From an uncultured Clostridia bacterium (GTDB lineage: Bacteria > Bacillota > Clostridia > Oscillospirales > Acutalibacteraceae): DNA of 64,000 nucleotides. Of this stretch, positions 34,555 through 43,856 are shown one piece after another. The notes under the pieces were generated by a model. It was not told where the DNA came from, did not search any database, and saw only the letters and a list, made by a program, of their open reading frames with translations. The stretch covers positions 121,405-185,404 of the forward strand of contig CANQJS010000003.1 of the NCBI GenBank assembly GCA_947624285.1, read 5' to 3'. Made by a program: the position numbers and the translations under genes. The first letter of the stretch is position 1. The number at the start of each line of letters is the position of its first letter.

Positions 34555-36039
34555 ATGGATACAAGATTTGCGATTTCAGAGTATCCCGACGCTTCGATAC
34601 TTACCGCTCAGCTTGACGCGCTTATCAAAAAGCCGATTTATTCTATCAGCAGAAAAGCCCTCAAGGAGTATGAGGATGAGTATTTTGCGAAGAAATGCAA
34701 AAAGTCAAAAGAGCAGATCGAGGAGGCAAAGAACATAATCCCCGGCGGCGTTCAGCACAACCTGGCGTTCAACTATCCTTTCCCGATCGTAATGGTCAAG
34801 GCAAAGGGCAATAAGCTCTATGATGTTGACGGAAACGAGTATTACGATTTCCTTCAGGCGGGCGGCCCCACGATAATCGGCTCAAATGACGATGTCGTTA
34901 AGGAAAAGGTAAAGGAGCTTCTCGACGACTGCGGTCCTTCAACCGGTCTTTTCCACCCCTATGAATACAAGCTCGCCAAAAAAATATCCGAGTGCGTTCC
35001 GTCCGTTGAGATGTTCCGTATGCTCGGCTCCGGCACCGAGGCGTGTATGTGCGCAGTTCGTGTCGCCCGTCTCGCAACAGGCAAAAAGAACATAATCAAG
35101 ATGGGCGGCGCCTATCACGGCTGGTCGGATCAGCTCGCATGGGGTATGCGTGTTCCCGGCACTCTCAATCTTCAGTCCCACGGCGTACCGCTTTTCGTAT
35201 TCAAGCACACTCAGGAATTCTTCCCCAACGACCTCAAATCTCTTGAGAAGAAGCTCATAATCAACAAGTTCCGCGGAGGCACAGCCGCTGTATTTATCGA
35301 GCCCATCGGTCCTGAATCCGCTACCCGTCCGGTAGATAAGGATTTCCCCAAGGGCGTTCAGGCGCTCTGCCGTAAGTACGGCGCTCTGCTCGTATGCGAC
35401 GAGGTCGTTTCCGGCTTCCGTATCGGTCTTTCGGGCGCGCAGGGCTATTACGGCATTGACCCCGATATTACGATTTTCGGCAAGATCATCGCCGGCGGTT
35501 ATCCCGGCGCGGGCGGAATCGGCGGTCACAGAGAGGTTATGAAGTATCTCGGCGCCGGCCTTGACAAGGCAGAGGGCAAGAAGATACACAAGGCAATGTG
35601 CGGCGGCACGATGGCGGCAACGCCCATCTCCTGCTGCGCGGGCTACACCGTTATCTGCGAGATAGAAAAGAGAAACGCCTGCCAGATAGCCGGCAAAATG
35701 GCGGATCGTCTTGTAAAGGGCATAAACGAATCAATAAAGAAATACGACCTGCCCTTCGTTTGCTACAATATCGGCTCGGTATGTCATCTTCATACGGTTG
35801 CGACAATGCACTTCAAGGTAGACTGGAAGAGACCGTGGACTATTCCGCACACCCTCAAGGAAACGGGCATCCGCCAAACCGAGATGCAGTATATGGGCGC
35901 TGCTTATATGGCTGAGGGCCTTGTAACTCTCGCAGGCTCCCGTCTTTACACATCAAGCGCCTATACCGAAAAGGATATAGACGAATGTATCCGCCGCTTT
36001 GACAGAGTCCTTTCAAAGTGTGAGAAGATCGACGGCTGA
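34555..36039 (+). CDS. Class III PLP aminotransferase, glutamate-1-semialdehyde aminomutase-like
   Basis: PLP enzyme of 494 residues. An extra N-terminal 60 residues precede I-I-P-G-G-V-Q-H-N, the usual HemL-like start. The cofactor pocket shows L-G-S-G-T-E-A (about 158), G-G-A-Y-H-G-W (about 182), C-D-E-V-V-S-G-F-R (about 279) and the probable Schiff-base lysine in F-G-K-I-I-A-G-G-Y-P-G-A (about 306). No hem genes are nearby, so true HemL is unlikely. With an aldolase and a divergent sugar kinase it may interconvert an amino- and oxo-group in a catabolic pathway. AAGGAGG precedes the ATG; codon use is more biased than its neighbours, suggesting strong expression. Confidence 0.82.
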   Translation: MDTRFAISEYPDASILTAQLDALIKKPIYSISRKALKEYEDEYFAKKCKKSKEQIEEAKNIIPGGVQHNLAFNYPFPIVMVKAKGNKLYDVDGNEYYDFLQAGGPTIIGSNDDVVKEKVKELLDDCGPSTGLFHPYEYKLAKKISECVPSVEMFRMLGSGTEACMCAVRVARLATGKKNIIKMGGAYHGWSDQLAWGMRVPGTLNLQSHGVPLFVFKHTQEFFPNDLKSLEKKLIINKFRGGTAAVFIEPIGPESATRPVDKDFPKGVQALCRKYGALLVCDEVVSGFRIGLSGAQGYYGIDPDITIFGKIIAGGYPGAGGIGGHREVMKYLGAGLDKAEGKKIHKAMCGGTMAATPISCCAGYTVICEIEKRNACQIAGKMADRLVKGINESIKKYDLPFVCYNIGSVCHLHTVATMHFKVDWKRPWTIPHTLKETGIRQTEMQYMGAAYMAEGLVTLAGSRLYTSSAYTEKDIDECIRRFDRVLSKCEKIDG

Positions 36040-36050
36040 TCAAGGTTAAA

Positions 36051-36075
36051 AAAGGGCGGTTTTAAACCGCCCTTT
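36051..36075 (+). terminator. Intra-operon hairpin (attenuator or terminator)
   Basis: AAAGGGCGGTTT and AAACCGCCCTTT form a 12-bp stem with almost no loop sequence, between the aminotransferase and aldolase genes. The T run after it is short, so partial termination or mRNA end protection is more likely than a full stop. Confidence 0.6.
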
Positions 36076-36115
36076 GCAATATCTCAATTTATTTTAGCGA
36101 AAGGAAGCAGTTATT

Positions 36116-37333
36116 ATGGCTTATGAAATAGAAAAAGCAAAGGAATTAGTCGTTCAGGCGGGCAAAAAGCTTGTTGAAACGGGGCTTATCGCCCGCACTT
36201 GGGGCAATGTTTCCGCGCGTATTTCGGACACTCAGTTCGTTATCACCCCCTCGGGCAGAGCCTACGAGGATCTCACACCCGATGAAATAGTTACTGTCAA
36301 TATTGAGGACTGCGAGTATGAGGGCGATATAAAGCCATCATCCGAAAAGGGCGTTCACGCCGCCGCGTACAGGCATCATCCCGAGGTGGATTTCGTTATC
36401 CACACCCATCAGAAAGCCGCCACGATAGTGAGCATCACGGGAATGGAGATAAGAAATGTATATAAGGAATTCAAGGATGTGCTGGGCGACAGAGTGCCCA
36501 CGGCGGAATACGCAATGTCCACCACGAATTCCCTGCGCAAAAAGGTGGAGGCGTGCATAGTCGCAAATCCCGACTGCTATGCCATTATGCTTATGCACCA
36601 CGGCACACTCTGTATGGGCAAGACTTATGAGGAAACCTTTGAGATAGCCGAAGCGCTTGAAAAATGCTGCGAAAAGGTCATAAAGGACAATTATCTTCGC
36701 CATTCTTGGGAAAATGAGTACTCCGAGGACGGCAGAAGAAATTATTATCTTAAAAAGGTTGACGCCGGCGAGATGCCCGATGAGATATGCGATCTCGGCT
36801 CTTCCGTTAAAAACGGAAATATGTTCACCCTCACCGTAGGCGATGACACGGTCGATGTGGATATAGAAACGGGGCTCGGCATAAACGGCATAGCTCCAAA
36901 ATGCGCAAAGATCCACAGGGAGATATATCTCAATGAAAATTGCAGCATTATAAAGCATATCGCCACCCCCGATGTTATAGCCGTTTCCTGCACGGGCGAC
37001 CCGATAATTCCCATGATAGACGATTTTGCTCAGATCGTGGGGCTTGATGTTAAGTGCGTTGAATGGATCGACGGAGACACCGACGCCTGCGCCAAGAAGA
37101 TAGTTAAAGGCTTAAAGGGCAGAAACGGCGTGCTCATTCAGGGCAGCGGAGCTCTTGTAACGGGCAACAGCGAGGGCGATATTCAGGCTCTTGAGATAAT
37201 TATGGATAAGGGCTGCGCGGCGGTTATAGATGTAAATATATTTAACCGCGCGCATTATGTTCCGAAAATGGAATGCTTCCTTATGAGAACGGTTTACCTC
37301 GCGAAATACTCAAAGCAGATAAATGAGAAATAG
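36116..37333 (+). CDS. Tandem-domain class II aldolase/adducin-family protein
   Basis: Protein of 405 residues. Residues 1-210 are a full class II aldolase domain: G-N-V-S-A-R-I, T-P-S-G-R-A-Y, the metal ligands in V-I-H-T-H-Q and M-L-M-H-H-G-T-L. Residues about 230-400 repeat the fold in degenerate form: I-A-T-P-D replaces the H-x-H site and L-I-Q-G-S-G-A-L replaces H-H-G-T-L, so all metal-binding histidines of the second copy are lost. The second half is therefore probably structural or a binding partner. It likely cleaves a ketose-phosphate made by the divergent FGGY kinase; substrate unknown. Confidence 0.83.
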   Translation: MAYEIEKAKELVVQAGKKLVETGLIARTWGNVSARISDTQFVITPSGRAYEDLTPDEIVTVNIEDCEYEGDIKPSSEKGVHAAAYRHHPEVDFVIHTHQKAATIVSITGMEIRNVYKEFKDVLGDRVPTAEYAMSTTNSLRKKVEACIVANPDCYAIMLMHHGTLCMGKTYEETFEIAEALEKCCEKVIKDNYLRHSWENEYSEDGRRNYYLKKVDAGEMPDEICDLGSSVKNGNMFTLTVGDDTVDVDIETGLGINGIAPKCAKIHREIYLNENCSIIKHIATPDVIAVSCTGDPIIPMIDDFAQIVGLDVKCVEWIDGDTDACAKKIVKGLKGRNGVLIQGSGALVTGNSEGDIQALEIIMDKGCAAVIDVNIFNRAHYVPKMECFLMRTVYLAKYSKQINEK

Positions 37334-37365
37334 TTTCCGTTTATTAAATGTTTATATTTGTATAA

Positions 37366-37394
37366 TTGACTTTTAAGCCAAAATATGGTATATT
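37366..37394 (+). promoter_or_regulatory. Promoter of the riboswitch-ATPase transcript
   Basis: TTGACT (37366-37371), 17-base spacer, TATATT (37389-37394). Transcription would begin near 37401, exactly at the riboswitch P1 helix. Confidence 0.85.
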
Positions 37395-37400
37395 TATATT

Positions 37401-37566
37401 TGATATGAGGGAGTAGTTCCGTACACTTTTTTGACATAGTACGAGCTGAATCAACAACATGCCTTAAAAGCGTCTCAAACATATCGGTATTTGCGCGTTT
37501 TGAGGCTGGTTTAGTTATAAAGAATGAGACTCGTATGTAGTAGCAATACTATATACGGGTTTTTTT
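37401..37566 (+). promoter_or_regulatory. yybP-ykoY manganese riboswitch
   Basis: The leader contains the hallmarks of the yybP-ykoY class: G-G-G-A-G-T-A-G (37409-37416) next to the 5' side of P1, an internal C-A-A-C-A-A-C-A-T-G-C-C segment, G-A-G-G-C-T-G-G, and closing G-A-G-A-C-T (37526-37531). P1 is ATATGAG (37403-37409) with CTCGTAT (37530-37536). The 3' strand of P1 is also the 5' arm of the terminator at 37530-37566, so P1 formation with Mn2+ bound would prevent termination. The class commonly controls MntP, TerC-like and P-type ATPase genes, matching the gene downstream. Confidence 0.85.
37530..37566 (+). terminator. Riboswitch-controlled terminator
   Basis: A 13-bp stem (37530-37542 with 37547-37559, GU pairs included), loop GCAA, then seven T. 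The 5' arm competes with riboswitch helix P1. Confidence 0.88.
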
Positions 37567-37589
37567 CATAAGCGAAAGGAGTAAAAATT

Positions 37590-40277
37590 ATGAGGGAGTA
37601 TTTAAAACCGTTTGAAGAGGTTTTGCAGGATAACGCCACCTCCGAAAACGGGCTTTCCGCCGCCGAGGCGCAGTCGCGCCTTGAGAAAAACGGAAAGAAC
37701 AAGCTGAAAGAGGCAAAGAAAGAGAGCCTCATCCACAAATTCTTAATGCAGCTGGCAGATCCTATGATAATCATACTGATCGTTGCCGCCGCAATTTCCG
37801 CCGTGACCTCCGTTTACAATCAAGAGTTCCCGTCGGATGTTATAATAATCCTGTTTGTTGTTATAATCAACGCGGTGCTCGGCGTTTATCAGGAATCAAA
37901 GGCGGAAAAGGCGATAGAGGCGCTTCAGGAAATAGCCGCCGCCACAAGCACCGTTATAAGGGACGGCAAAACAATAACGGTGCGCACCGAGGATATTGTT
38001 GTAGGCGATATAGTTGTTCTTGAAGCGGGCAACAGCGTTCCCGCCGATTGCCGAATAATCGCAAGCGCGTCTATGAAAATCGAGGAGGCGGCTCTCACGG
38101 GCGAATCCGTTCCCGTAAACAAGCACACCGCCCCGATAGACCTTGAGGGCTTAGACGATGTTCCCCTCGGCGACAGAAAGAATATGTGCTATATGGGCTC
38201 AAATGTGGTTTACGGCCACGGCAGAGCGGTAGTCGTCGCAACGGGAATGGATACGGAAATGGGCAAAATAGCGGACGCCCTCAACGACTCCAAGGACGGG
38301 GATACCCCGCTCCAGATAAAGCTGAATCAGCTTTCCAAGGTGCTTTCTTTCCTTGTTCTCGGCATATGCGTATTCATATTTGCTCTTGACATTATAAGAA
38401 ATCTCGTTTCGGGCGTAGATATGGTATTTCAAGATTGGCTCGAAACATTTATGGTTGCCGTATCTCTTGCGGTTGCCGCTATTCCCGAAGGTCTTGCCGC
38501 GGTAGTAACGATAGTTCTTTCAATAGGCGTTACGAAGATGAGCAAGAGAAACGCCGTTATCCGCAAGCTGACAGCGGTTGAAACACTCGGCTGCACGCAG
38601 GTCATCTGCTCCGATAAAACGGGTACGCTCACTCAAAACAAGATGACCGTTGTGGATTTCAAGGGCGATAATGAAAAGCTGATAGCGCAGGCGATGGCGC
38701 TTTGCACGGACGCCGAGATCGAGGACGGCGTTATCAAGGGCGAGCCGACGGAAGCCGCTCTCGTCGACTGGGCAAACAGGCTTGAAATGCCCAAGCCCGA
38801 GCTCAAAAACGAATTTCCGAGAGTCGCCGAAGCTCCCTTTGACTCAATGAGAAAGATGATGTCCACCGTTCATTCCACAATGGGCAAGGGCTTCGTTCAA
38901 TATACGAAAGGCGCGCCCGATGTTGTGCTTGACCACTGCACAAAGGCGTTTATCGACGGCAAGCAGGTCGATATGACCGATGAAGTCAAAGCAGATATTA
39001 TGGCGCAGAACAAGGAAATGGCGGATCAGGCGCTTCGTGTTCTCTGCGTTGCAACAAAAACTTATCCCGAAATCCCCGAAAGCGAGGATGCGGATTTCCT
39101 TGAGCATGACCTCTGCTATATCGGTCTTGCGGGTATGATAGACCCCGTTCGCCCCGAGGTTATAGGCGCTATCGCGCAGTGTCGCAGCGCCGGCATACGC
39201 CCGATAATGATAACGGGCGACCATAAGGACACCGCCGTTGCCATAGCGAAGCAGCTCGGAATAATCAAAGATGCTTCCGAGGCGCTCACGGGCGCGGAGC
39301 TCAATAAAATTTCAGAAGAAGAGCTGAATGAAAATATTGAGAAATACAGCGTTTACGCCCGCGTTCAGCCAGAGCACAAGGTGAGAATAGTAAAGGCTTG
39401 GAGAAACAAGGAAATGGTAACCGCCATGACGGGCGACGGCGTAAACGACGCCCCCTCGATCAAGAGCGCGGATATAGGCGTGGGTATGGGTATCACCGGA
39501 ACCGATGTTACCAAAAATGTAGCGGATATGGTGCTTGCGGACGATAACTTCGCCACTATCGTTTCGGCTGTTGAAGAGGGCAGAAGAATATATGACAATA
39601 TCAGAAAAGCCATTCAATTCCTGCTTTCCTCAAACCTTTCGGAAGTGCTTACGATATTTGTTGCCACAATACTCGGCTTTACGATTCTTGAGCCCGTTCA
39701 CCTGCTTTGGATAAATCTTATAACGGACTGCTTCCCCGCTCTCGCTCTCGGTATGGAAAAGGGCGAAAAGAATATTATGGATCGTGCTCCGCGAAGCAGT
39801 AAGGACGGCATTTTCGCCAACGGTATGGGCGTTGATGTCGCATGGCAGGGCGTAATGGTAACCGTTGTTACACTCGCGGCATATATTTTCGGAATAATTA
39901 TGGCGTCGCACGATGCGGGTATGTCCGTAACATTTAAAGAACTGTTTTCGATCGCCGATGTCAATATCCACAAAAACGGTATGACAATGGCGTTTCTCAC
40001 GCTTTCAATGGCGGAGATCTTCCATTCGTTCAATATGCGTTCAAGGCGTGAATCCATTTTCACAATGAAGAGCAACAACAGCTTCCTGCTCGGTGCGATG
40101 GTATTGAGCCTTCTGCTTTCAACGCTTGTTATCTACATTCCGTTCCTCGCGACAGCGTTTGACTTCGCATCCATTTCACTTGCGGAATATGGCGTTTCAA
40201 TGGCGCTTGCCCTTTTGGTTATTCCGATCGTAGAAATAGTAAAGCTTATTCAAAGAGCGGTTGAAAGGAAAAAGTAA
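37590..40277 (+). CDS. P2-type cation-transporting ATPase (calcium/manganese type)
   Basis: Membrane pump of 895 residues. The phosphorylation site C-S-D-K-T-G-T-L-T has its Asp at about 342, with T-G-E-S in the actuator domain, K-G-A-P-D-V in the nucleotide domain and [10 protein letters not shown] in the hinge. The helix-4 site reads I-P-E-G-L-A, and helix 6 N-L-I-T-D-C (SERCA-like N-x-x-x-D). About ten membrane helices. Family members move Ca2+, but control by a yybP-ykoY riboswitch argues that Mn2+ efflux is its main job, as reported for the related lactococcal YoaB. AAAGGAG precedes the ATG. Confidence 0.9.
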   Translation: MREYLKPFEEVLQDNATSENGLSAAEAQSRLEKNGKNKLKEAKKESLIHKFLMQLADPMIIILIVAAAISAVTSVYNQEFPSDVIIILFVVIINAVLGVYQESKAEKAIEALQEIAAATSTVIRDGKTITVRTEDIVVGDIVVLEAGNSVPADCRIIASASMKIEEAALTGESVPVNKHTAPIDLEGLDDVPLGDRKNMCYMGSNVVYGHGRAVVVATGMDTEMGKIADALNDSKDGDTPLQIKLNQLSKVLSFLVLGICVFIFALDIIRNLVSGVDMVFQDWLETFMVAVSLAVAAIPEGLAAVVTIVLSIGVTKMSKRNAVIRKLTAVETLGCTQVICSDKTGTLTQNKMTVVDFKGDNEKLIAQAMALCTDAEIEDGVIKGEPTEAALVDWANRLEMPKPELKNEFPRVAEAPFDSMRKMMSTVHSTMGKGFVQYTKGAPDVVLDHCTKAFIDGKQVDMTDEVKADIMAQNKEMADQALRVLCVATKTYPEIPESEDADFLEHDLCYIGLAGMIDPVRPEVIGAIAQCRSAGIRPIMITGDHKDTAVAIAKQLGIIKDASEALTGAELNKISEEELNENIEKYSVYARVQPEHKVRIVKAWRNKEMVTAMTGDGVNDAPSIKSADIGVGMGITGTDVTKNVADMVLADDNFATIVSAVEEGRRIYDNIRKAIQFLLSSNLSEVLTIFVATILGFTILEPVHLLWINLITDCFPALALGMEKGEKNIMDRAPRSSKDGIFANGMGVDVAWQGVMVTVVTLAAYIFGIIMASHDAGMSVTFKELFSIADVNIHKNGMTMAFLTLSMAEIFHSFNMRSRRESIFTMKSNNSFLLGAMVLSLLLSTLVIYIPFLATAFDFASISLAEYGVSMALALLVIPIVEIVKLIQRAVERKK

Positions 40278-40290
40278 ATATTAAATTACG

Positions 40291-40619
40291 CGGCGTTTCA
40301 TGGCGAAACGCCGTCAGACTGTCGACAAAGCGGTCTGAACCGCGCCGATAAAATTATTATGTTTGCGTTATCGGTATCACCTACAAAAATTCAGTCTGTA
40401 TAATTTTTAATAACAACTGCAATGAGAAAGCCGCTTGAACATCGAATTCAAGCGGCTTTCGGCGCTTTCACCTTTCGGCAACTCTACCGTACCTATGTAC
40501 GCCGACGAATTGCCGAAAGGCGAATTCAGATCCGTTTCTCGAAGTCTGCCAGCGTGTAGAAATTTGTTTCTTTGACTTCTTCTACACGCTGCGGCGTTTC
40601 ATGGCGAAACGCCGTTTTT
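40291..40619. repeat. Array of five hairpins between the ATPase and RlmCD genes
   Basis: The 399-bp gap 40278-40676 holds no gene but is filled with stem-loops: CGGCGTTTC/GAAACGCCG at 40291-40313, TCAGAC/GTCTGA at 40314-40338, a 13-bp stem at 40427-40459, CCTTTCGGCAA/TTGCCGAAAGG at 40471-40520, AGCGTGTAGAA/TTCTACACGCT at 40551-40590, and an exact second copy of the first hairpin at 40592-40614 followed by five T. The last works as a terminator. The exact 23-base repeat about 300 bases apart suggests a duplicated or inserted unit. Confidence 0.75.
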
Positions 40620-40676
40620 CTTTTTTATTCTTTATTTCCCCGCTTTCTTATGTTATCATATTTTCGGTGATTTGAT

Positions 40677-42035
40677 TTGCAGCTTAAAAAGAACGATGAG
40701 ATTGAGCTTTTTATAGAAACGCTCACCTCGCAGGGCAGCGGGCTCGGAAGATATGAGGGCTTCGCGGTGTTTGTGAACGGAGCGGTTGCGGGCGATAAGA
40801 TAATCGCCCATATCATAAAGGTCTCAAAAAATTACGCCGTCGGCATTATCAAAGAAATATTGAAGCCGTCGGAGTCAAGAATAGAGCCCGATTGTGCCGC
40901 TTTCGGCAAATGCGGCGGCTGTTCCTTTCGCAATATGACATATGCCGAAGAGCTGAAATATAAAAAAGAAAGAGTGCGGGACGCCCTTTTGAGAATAGGG
41001 CATATCGATTTCCCCGTTGAAAAGATGATCGGCGCAGATAACATAACCCGCTACCGCAACAAGGCTCAATATCCCGTTTTTATTGAAAACGGCAAGCTTA
41101 CCGCCGGCTTTTACGCCGTAAAAAGCCATAGGATAATACCCTGCAAAAGCTGCCTTCTTCAGCCCGCCGAATTTGAAAAGGGCATAGAGGCTTTTGAAAA
41201 ATGGGCGAGGAAAAACAATATTTCTTCATACGATGAAAAAACGGGCAGGGGGCTGTTACGGCATATCTATTTCCGTAAGGCGTTCGGCACGGGCGAGGTA
41301 ATGGCGTGCGCCGTTATAAACGGCAATGAATTGCCCGATTTTGATTATTTGCTGAATGAATTAAAGGGCGCTTTTGAAAATCTTAAAAGCGTTGTTATCA
41401 ATATAAACAGAAAAAACACCAATGTGATTTTAGGCGAAAAAACAGTCACCCTTTGGGGCAACGATAAGATATATGATACTTTGCTTTCAAAAAAATTCGC
41501 CGTGTCGCCCGCCAGCTTTTATCAGGTAAATCATTCGCAGTGCGAAAAGCTCTATACGGCGGTAAGTGAATACGCCGAGCTTAAAGGGAATGAAACGGTG
41601 CTTGATATGTACTGCGGAGCGGGCACGATAGGGCTTACTCTTGCGGATAAATGCAAAGTCATCGTCGGCATAGAGGCTGTGCCTTCGGCGGTGGAAAACG
41701 CAAGGGAAAACGCCGCGCTGAACGGCATCGAAAACGCTGAATTTATTTGCGCCGACGCGTTTGACGGCGCAAAGGAGCTTGAAAAAAGAGGCTTGAAGCC
41801 AAATATTGTTATAGTCGATCCTCCGCGAAAGGGCTGCCAAAAGGAGCTTTTCGATGTTATCGAAAAAATGGGCGCAAGCCGTATAATATATGTTTCGTGT
41901 GACCCAGCCACCCTCGCCCGCGATCTGGCAATATTGAGGGAAAAGGGATATGCCGTGCAAAGGCTCACCGCGGTAGATATGTTCCCCCGCACCCCGCATG
42001 TAGAGACGGTGGTCTTGATGTCAAATCAGGGCTGA
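40677..42035 (+). CDS. rlmD: 23S rRNA (uracil-5-)-methyltransferase, RlmD/RlmCD (RumA) family
   Basis: SAM-dependent m5U methyltransferase of 452 residues. An N-terminal TRAM domain (residues 1-60) is followed by a four-cysteine iron-sulfur motif, C-A-A-F-G-K-C-G-G-C plus a later C. The SAM site is D-M-Y-C-G-A-G-T-I-G-L; I-V-D-P-P-R-K-G-C and V-S-C-D-P-A-T-L contain the catalytic cysteine. Starts with TTG at 40674 or the next Leu-coded TTG at 40677; the 40677 choice gives M-Q-L-K-K-N-D. Which uridine (747, 1939 or both) is modified cannot be told. It is followed 16 bases later by the HD-domain gene. Confidence 0.88.
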   Translation: MQLKKNDEIELFIETLTSQGSGLGRYEGFAVFVNGAVAGDKIIAHIIKVSKNYAVGIIKEILKPSESRIEPDCAAFGKCGGCSFRNMTYAEELKYKKERVRDALLRIGHIDFPVEKMIGADNITRYRNKAQYPVFIENGKLTAGFYAVKSHRIIPCKSCLLQPAEFEKGIEAFEKWARKNNISSYDEKTGRGLLRHIYFRKAFGTGEVMACAVINGNELPDFDYLLNELKGAFENLKSVVININRKNTNVILGEKTVTLWGNDKIYDTLLSKKFAVSPASFYQVNHSQCEKLYTAVSEYAELKGNETVLDMYCGAGTIGLTLADKCKVIVGIEAVPSAVENARENAALNGIENAEFICADAFDGAKELEKRGLKPNIVIVDPPRKGCQKELFDVIEKMGASRIIYVSCDPATLARDLAILREKGYAVQRLTAVDMFPRTPHVETVVLMSNQG

Positions 42036-42051
42036 GAGAAAGGCAAATCTT

Positions 42052-42756
42052 ATGGACAAAAGAAATTATGATCTCATAGAAAATTATATGCTGTCCTGTA
42101 TGGAGGACAGCGCACATGACAAAGAACACATATATCGTGTGTTGTATGCGGCGCTTGAGATAGCAAAAGAGGAAACAAATGTCGATTACAATGTTTTGAT
42201 TACGGCGTGTTTACTGCACGATATAGGTAGAAAAGAGCAATATAACGACCCGTCGGTATGTCATGCGCAGATCGGCGGAGAAAAAGCTTTCAGTTTCTTG
42301 CAAAAACACGGCTTTGATAATGATTTTTCCGAAAAAGTAAAACACTGCATTCAAACGCACAGATTTAGAAATAATGATCCGCCTCAAAGTATTGAGGCGA
42401 AGATTTTGTTCGATGCCGACAAATTAGATGCAACGGGTGCGATCGGTATTGCACGCACCTTAATGTATAAGGGGATTGTTGCTGAGCCTTTGTATACGGT
42501 CACATCTGACGGCACGGTTTCAAACGGAGAAAACGATACTGCCCCTTCTTTTTTTCAAGAATATAAGCGTAAGCTGGAGGGGATATATTCAAAGTTTTAC
42601 ACGGTACAGGGCAAGAAAATGGCGAAAAAAAGACAGCAGTCGGCAATCGATTTCTATGAGAGCTTGTATGGCGAGGTGAGTTCGTCCTATCAAAACGGGG
42701 AAAAGTCGCTGTCAAAAATCATTGAAAATGATATATCAAGCGGCATATTGAAATGA
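42052..42756 (+). CDS. HD-domain phosphohydrolase
   Basis: Protein of 234 residues with the metal-binding HD signature: H-D-K-E-H (residues 22-26), L-L-H-D-I-G-R (about 60), and a later Asp in F-D-A-D-K-L-D-A-T-G. This pattern matches the YedJ/YpgQ-like group of small HD phosphohydrolases. Its codon use is more AT-rich than the genes on either side. Substrate unknown, possibly a nucleotide. Its stop overlaps the start of the next small ORF (ATGA). Confidence 0.85.
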   Translation: MDKRNYDLIENYMLSCMEDSAHDKEHIYRVLYAALEIAKEETNVDYNVLITACLLHDIGRKEQYNDPSVCHAQIGGEKAFSFLQKHGFDNDFSEKVKHCIQTHRFRNNDPPQSIEAKILFDADKLDATGAIGIARTLMYKGIVAEPLYTVTSDGTVSNGENDTAPSFFQEYKRKLEGIYSKFYTVQGKKMAKKRQQSAIDFYESLYGEVSSSYQNGEKSLSKIIENDISSGILK

Positions 42757-42911
42757 AAAGACGATATAACCGCGCACGGGAAAAATGGAAGCTTAACGGC
42801 AGGCTTTTCGATGTCGCCTCAAAAGCCGTTAGCGATGAGCGGAGCGAGAGACAGCAGTCGATCAAACAGCTGAAAGAGGAATGGGAGGCGGCGCTTTCCT
42901 CGGAGATATGA
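42753..42911 (+). CDS. Short basic/acidic helical protein, 52 residues
   Basis: Small open frame from an ATG that overlaps the stop of the HD-domain gene (ATGA) to a TGA at 42909-42911. The product is highly charged (K-R-R-Y-N-R-A-R-E-K-W at the start; K-Q-L-K-E-E-W-E-A-A at the end), probably helical, without membrane segment. The four-base overlap argues for coupled translation. I do not recognise it; it could also be a chance frame. Confidence 0.45.
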   Translation: MKRRYNRAREKWKLNGRLFDVASKAVSDERSERQQSIKQLKEEWEAALSSEI

Positions 42912-42930
42912 TAAGATCAATACAAAATAA

Positions 42931-42979
42931 AAACAGCCGGTGATTTTATGACATTCAGCTCATAAAATCATCGGCTGTT
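42931..42979 (+). terminator. Long hairpin after the HD/small-ORF unit
   Basis: A 20-bp stem with two mismatches (about 42932-42951 with 42960-42979) around an 8-base loop. The following sequence is only weakly T-rich, so it may be a factor-dependent end or an mRNA-protecting hairpin. Confidence 0.6.
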
Positions 42980-43120
42980 GTAATTAGCGGTTCAAAGCGG
43001 TAATTCGGGATATTTGCCCCCTTTTTCTTATGCGTTTGAATTTCATACATAGTCGGAAATATGCGGCGAAAAAGCCCGTAACAGTAAACGCCATTGATTA
43101 TGTACGAAAAATAAAAATTA

Positions 43121-43690
43121 TCATTTTATAAAAGGAAATTTTCCCTCAATAAAATGCCGATATTCCGGATGATTTTCAACTTTAGCTTTTTCATATTCTT
43201 CCCTGATGATTTTCTTGTTACGCTCCTTCATCTTATCCGGCATTTCCTCATATCGAAGAATTGTGATCAGGCTGTCTCTTTCGGCTTGGAGAATCGCCTC
43301 ATAGGCATCCTGCACAAATTCACAGGATGTTACAAGAACGGGTTCACTTGATGTAACCGCATCGGGTATCTGCACCCGAAAACCGGAATCGGTTACCTTT
43401 TCCGCTGTATAAATATATCCCGATACACCCTTATATGTATCTTCAAGTGCGTTTGGGTAGTATTCCTCTATACGCTGTATGCCGTCTTTATTAAAACCGT
43501 AAGGTCCCCATTTCATCCATTTTCCCGAATAATCGAATCCGGTTTCTTTACAATACTTTTCAATCGCATTGTTAAGATATACCAACACGTTTTCCCGTTT
43601 CTTTGAAAAGTATATCAACGGTATCCCGTGATTGGAAACACGCGGTTCAAGAATTTTGATCCCCTCTGCGGGCGAGGCATGAAAATACAC
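43121..43690 (-). CDS. Conserved-looking hypothetical protein
   Basis: Soluble protein of 189 residues beginning with GTG, preceded by a strong AAGGAGGT. The start reads Y-F-H-A-S-P-A-E-G-I-K and continues with G-I-P-L-I-Y-F-S; such H-x-S plus Y-x-S layouts occur in ADP-ribosyltransferase-like folds, but I cannot assign that with confidence. W-M-K-W-G-P-Y-G-F and a charged C-terminal helix follow. I think I have seen similar unnamed proteins in Clostridia. Its promoter is in repeat copy 1 (43726-43814). No partner gene is apparent. Confidence 0.7.
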   Translation of the reverse strand: MYFHASPAEGIKILEPRVSNHGIPLIYFSKKRENVLVYLNNAIEKYCKETGFDYSGKWMKWGPYGFNKDGIQRIEEYYPNALEDTYKGVSGYIYTAEKVTDSGFRVQIPDAVTSSEPVLVTSCEFVQDAYEAILQAERDSLITILRYEEMPDKMKERNKKIIREEYEKAKVENHPEYRHFIEGKFPFIK

Positions 43691-43725
43691 TCGGTTTACC
43701 TCCTTGTATCGCTAAAAATCCTGAA

Positions 43726-43814
43726 AATATTATATTCCGTTTAAGGAACAAATCAATAGCGGTCTGTCTACCGCTCCATGTCCTTGCGTTTTGCAATTCC
43801 GTGTGGCGGTTTTT
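43726..43814 (-). repeat. Promoter-bearing intergenic repeat, copy 1
   Basis: 89 bases matching copy 2 (44408-44497) except for two substitutions and one indel. It contains AGCGGT/ACCGCT hairpin arms and, on the minus strand, TTGATT (43751-43756), a 16-base spacer and TATAAT (43729-43734), reading into the gene starting at 43690. Confidence 0.85.
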
Positions 43815-43856
43815 ATTTTTTCTGCGCTGAAAGTTTCTTATTGTCAAACGGGAAGT

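Noticed and set aside
34555..36039. True glutamate-1-semialdehyde aminomutase (hemL)
   Set aside because: It has a 60-residue N-terminal extension and sits with aldolase, TetR and sugar-kinase genes rather than any heme gene.
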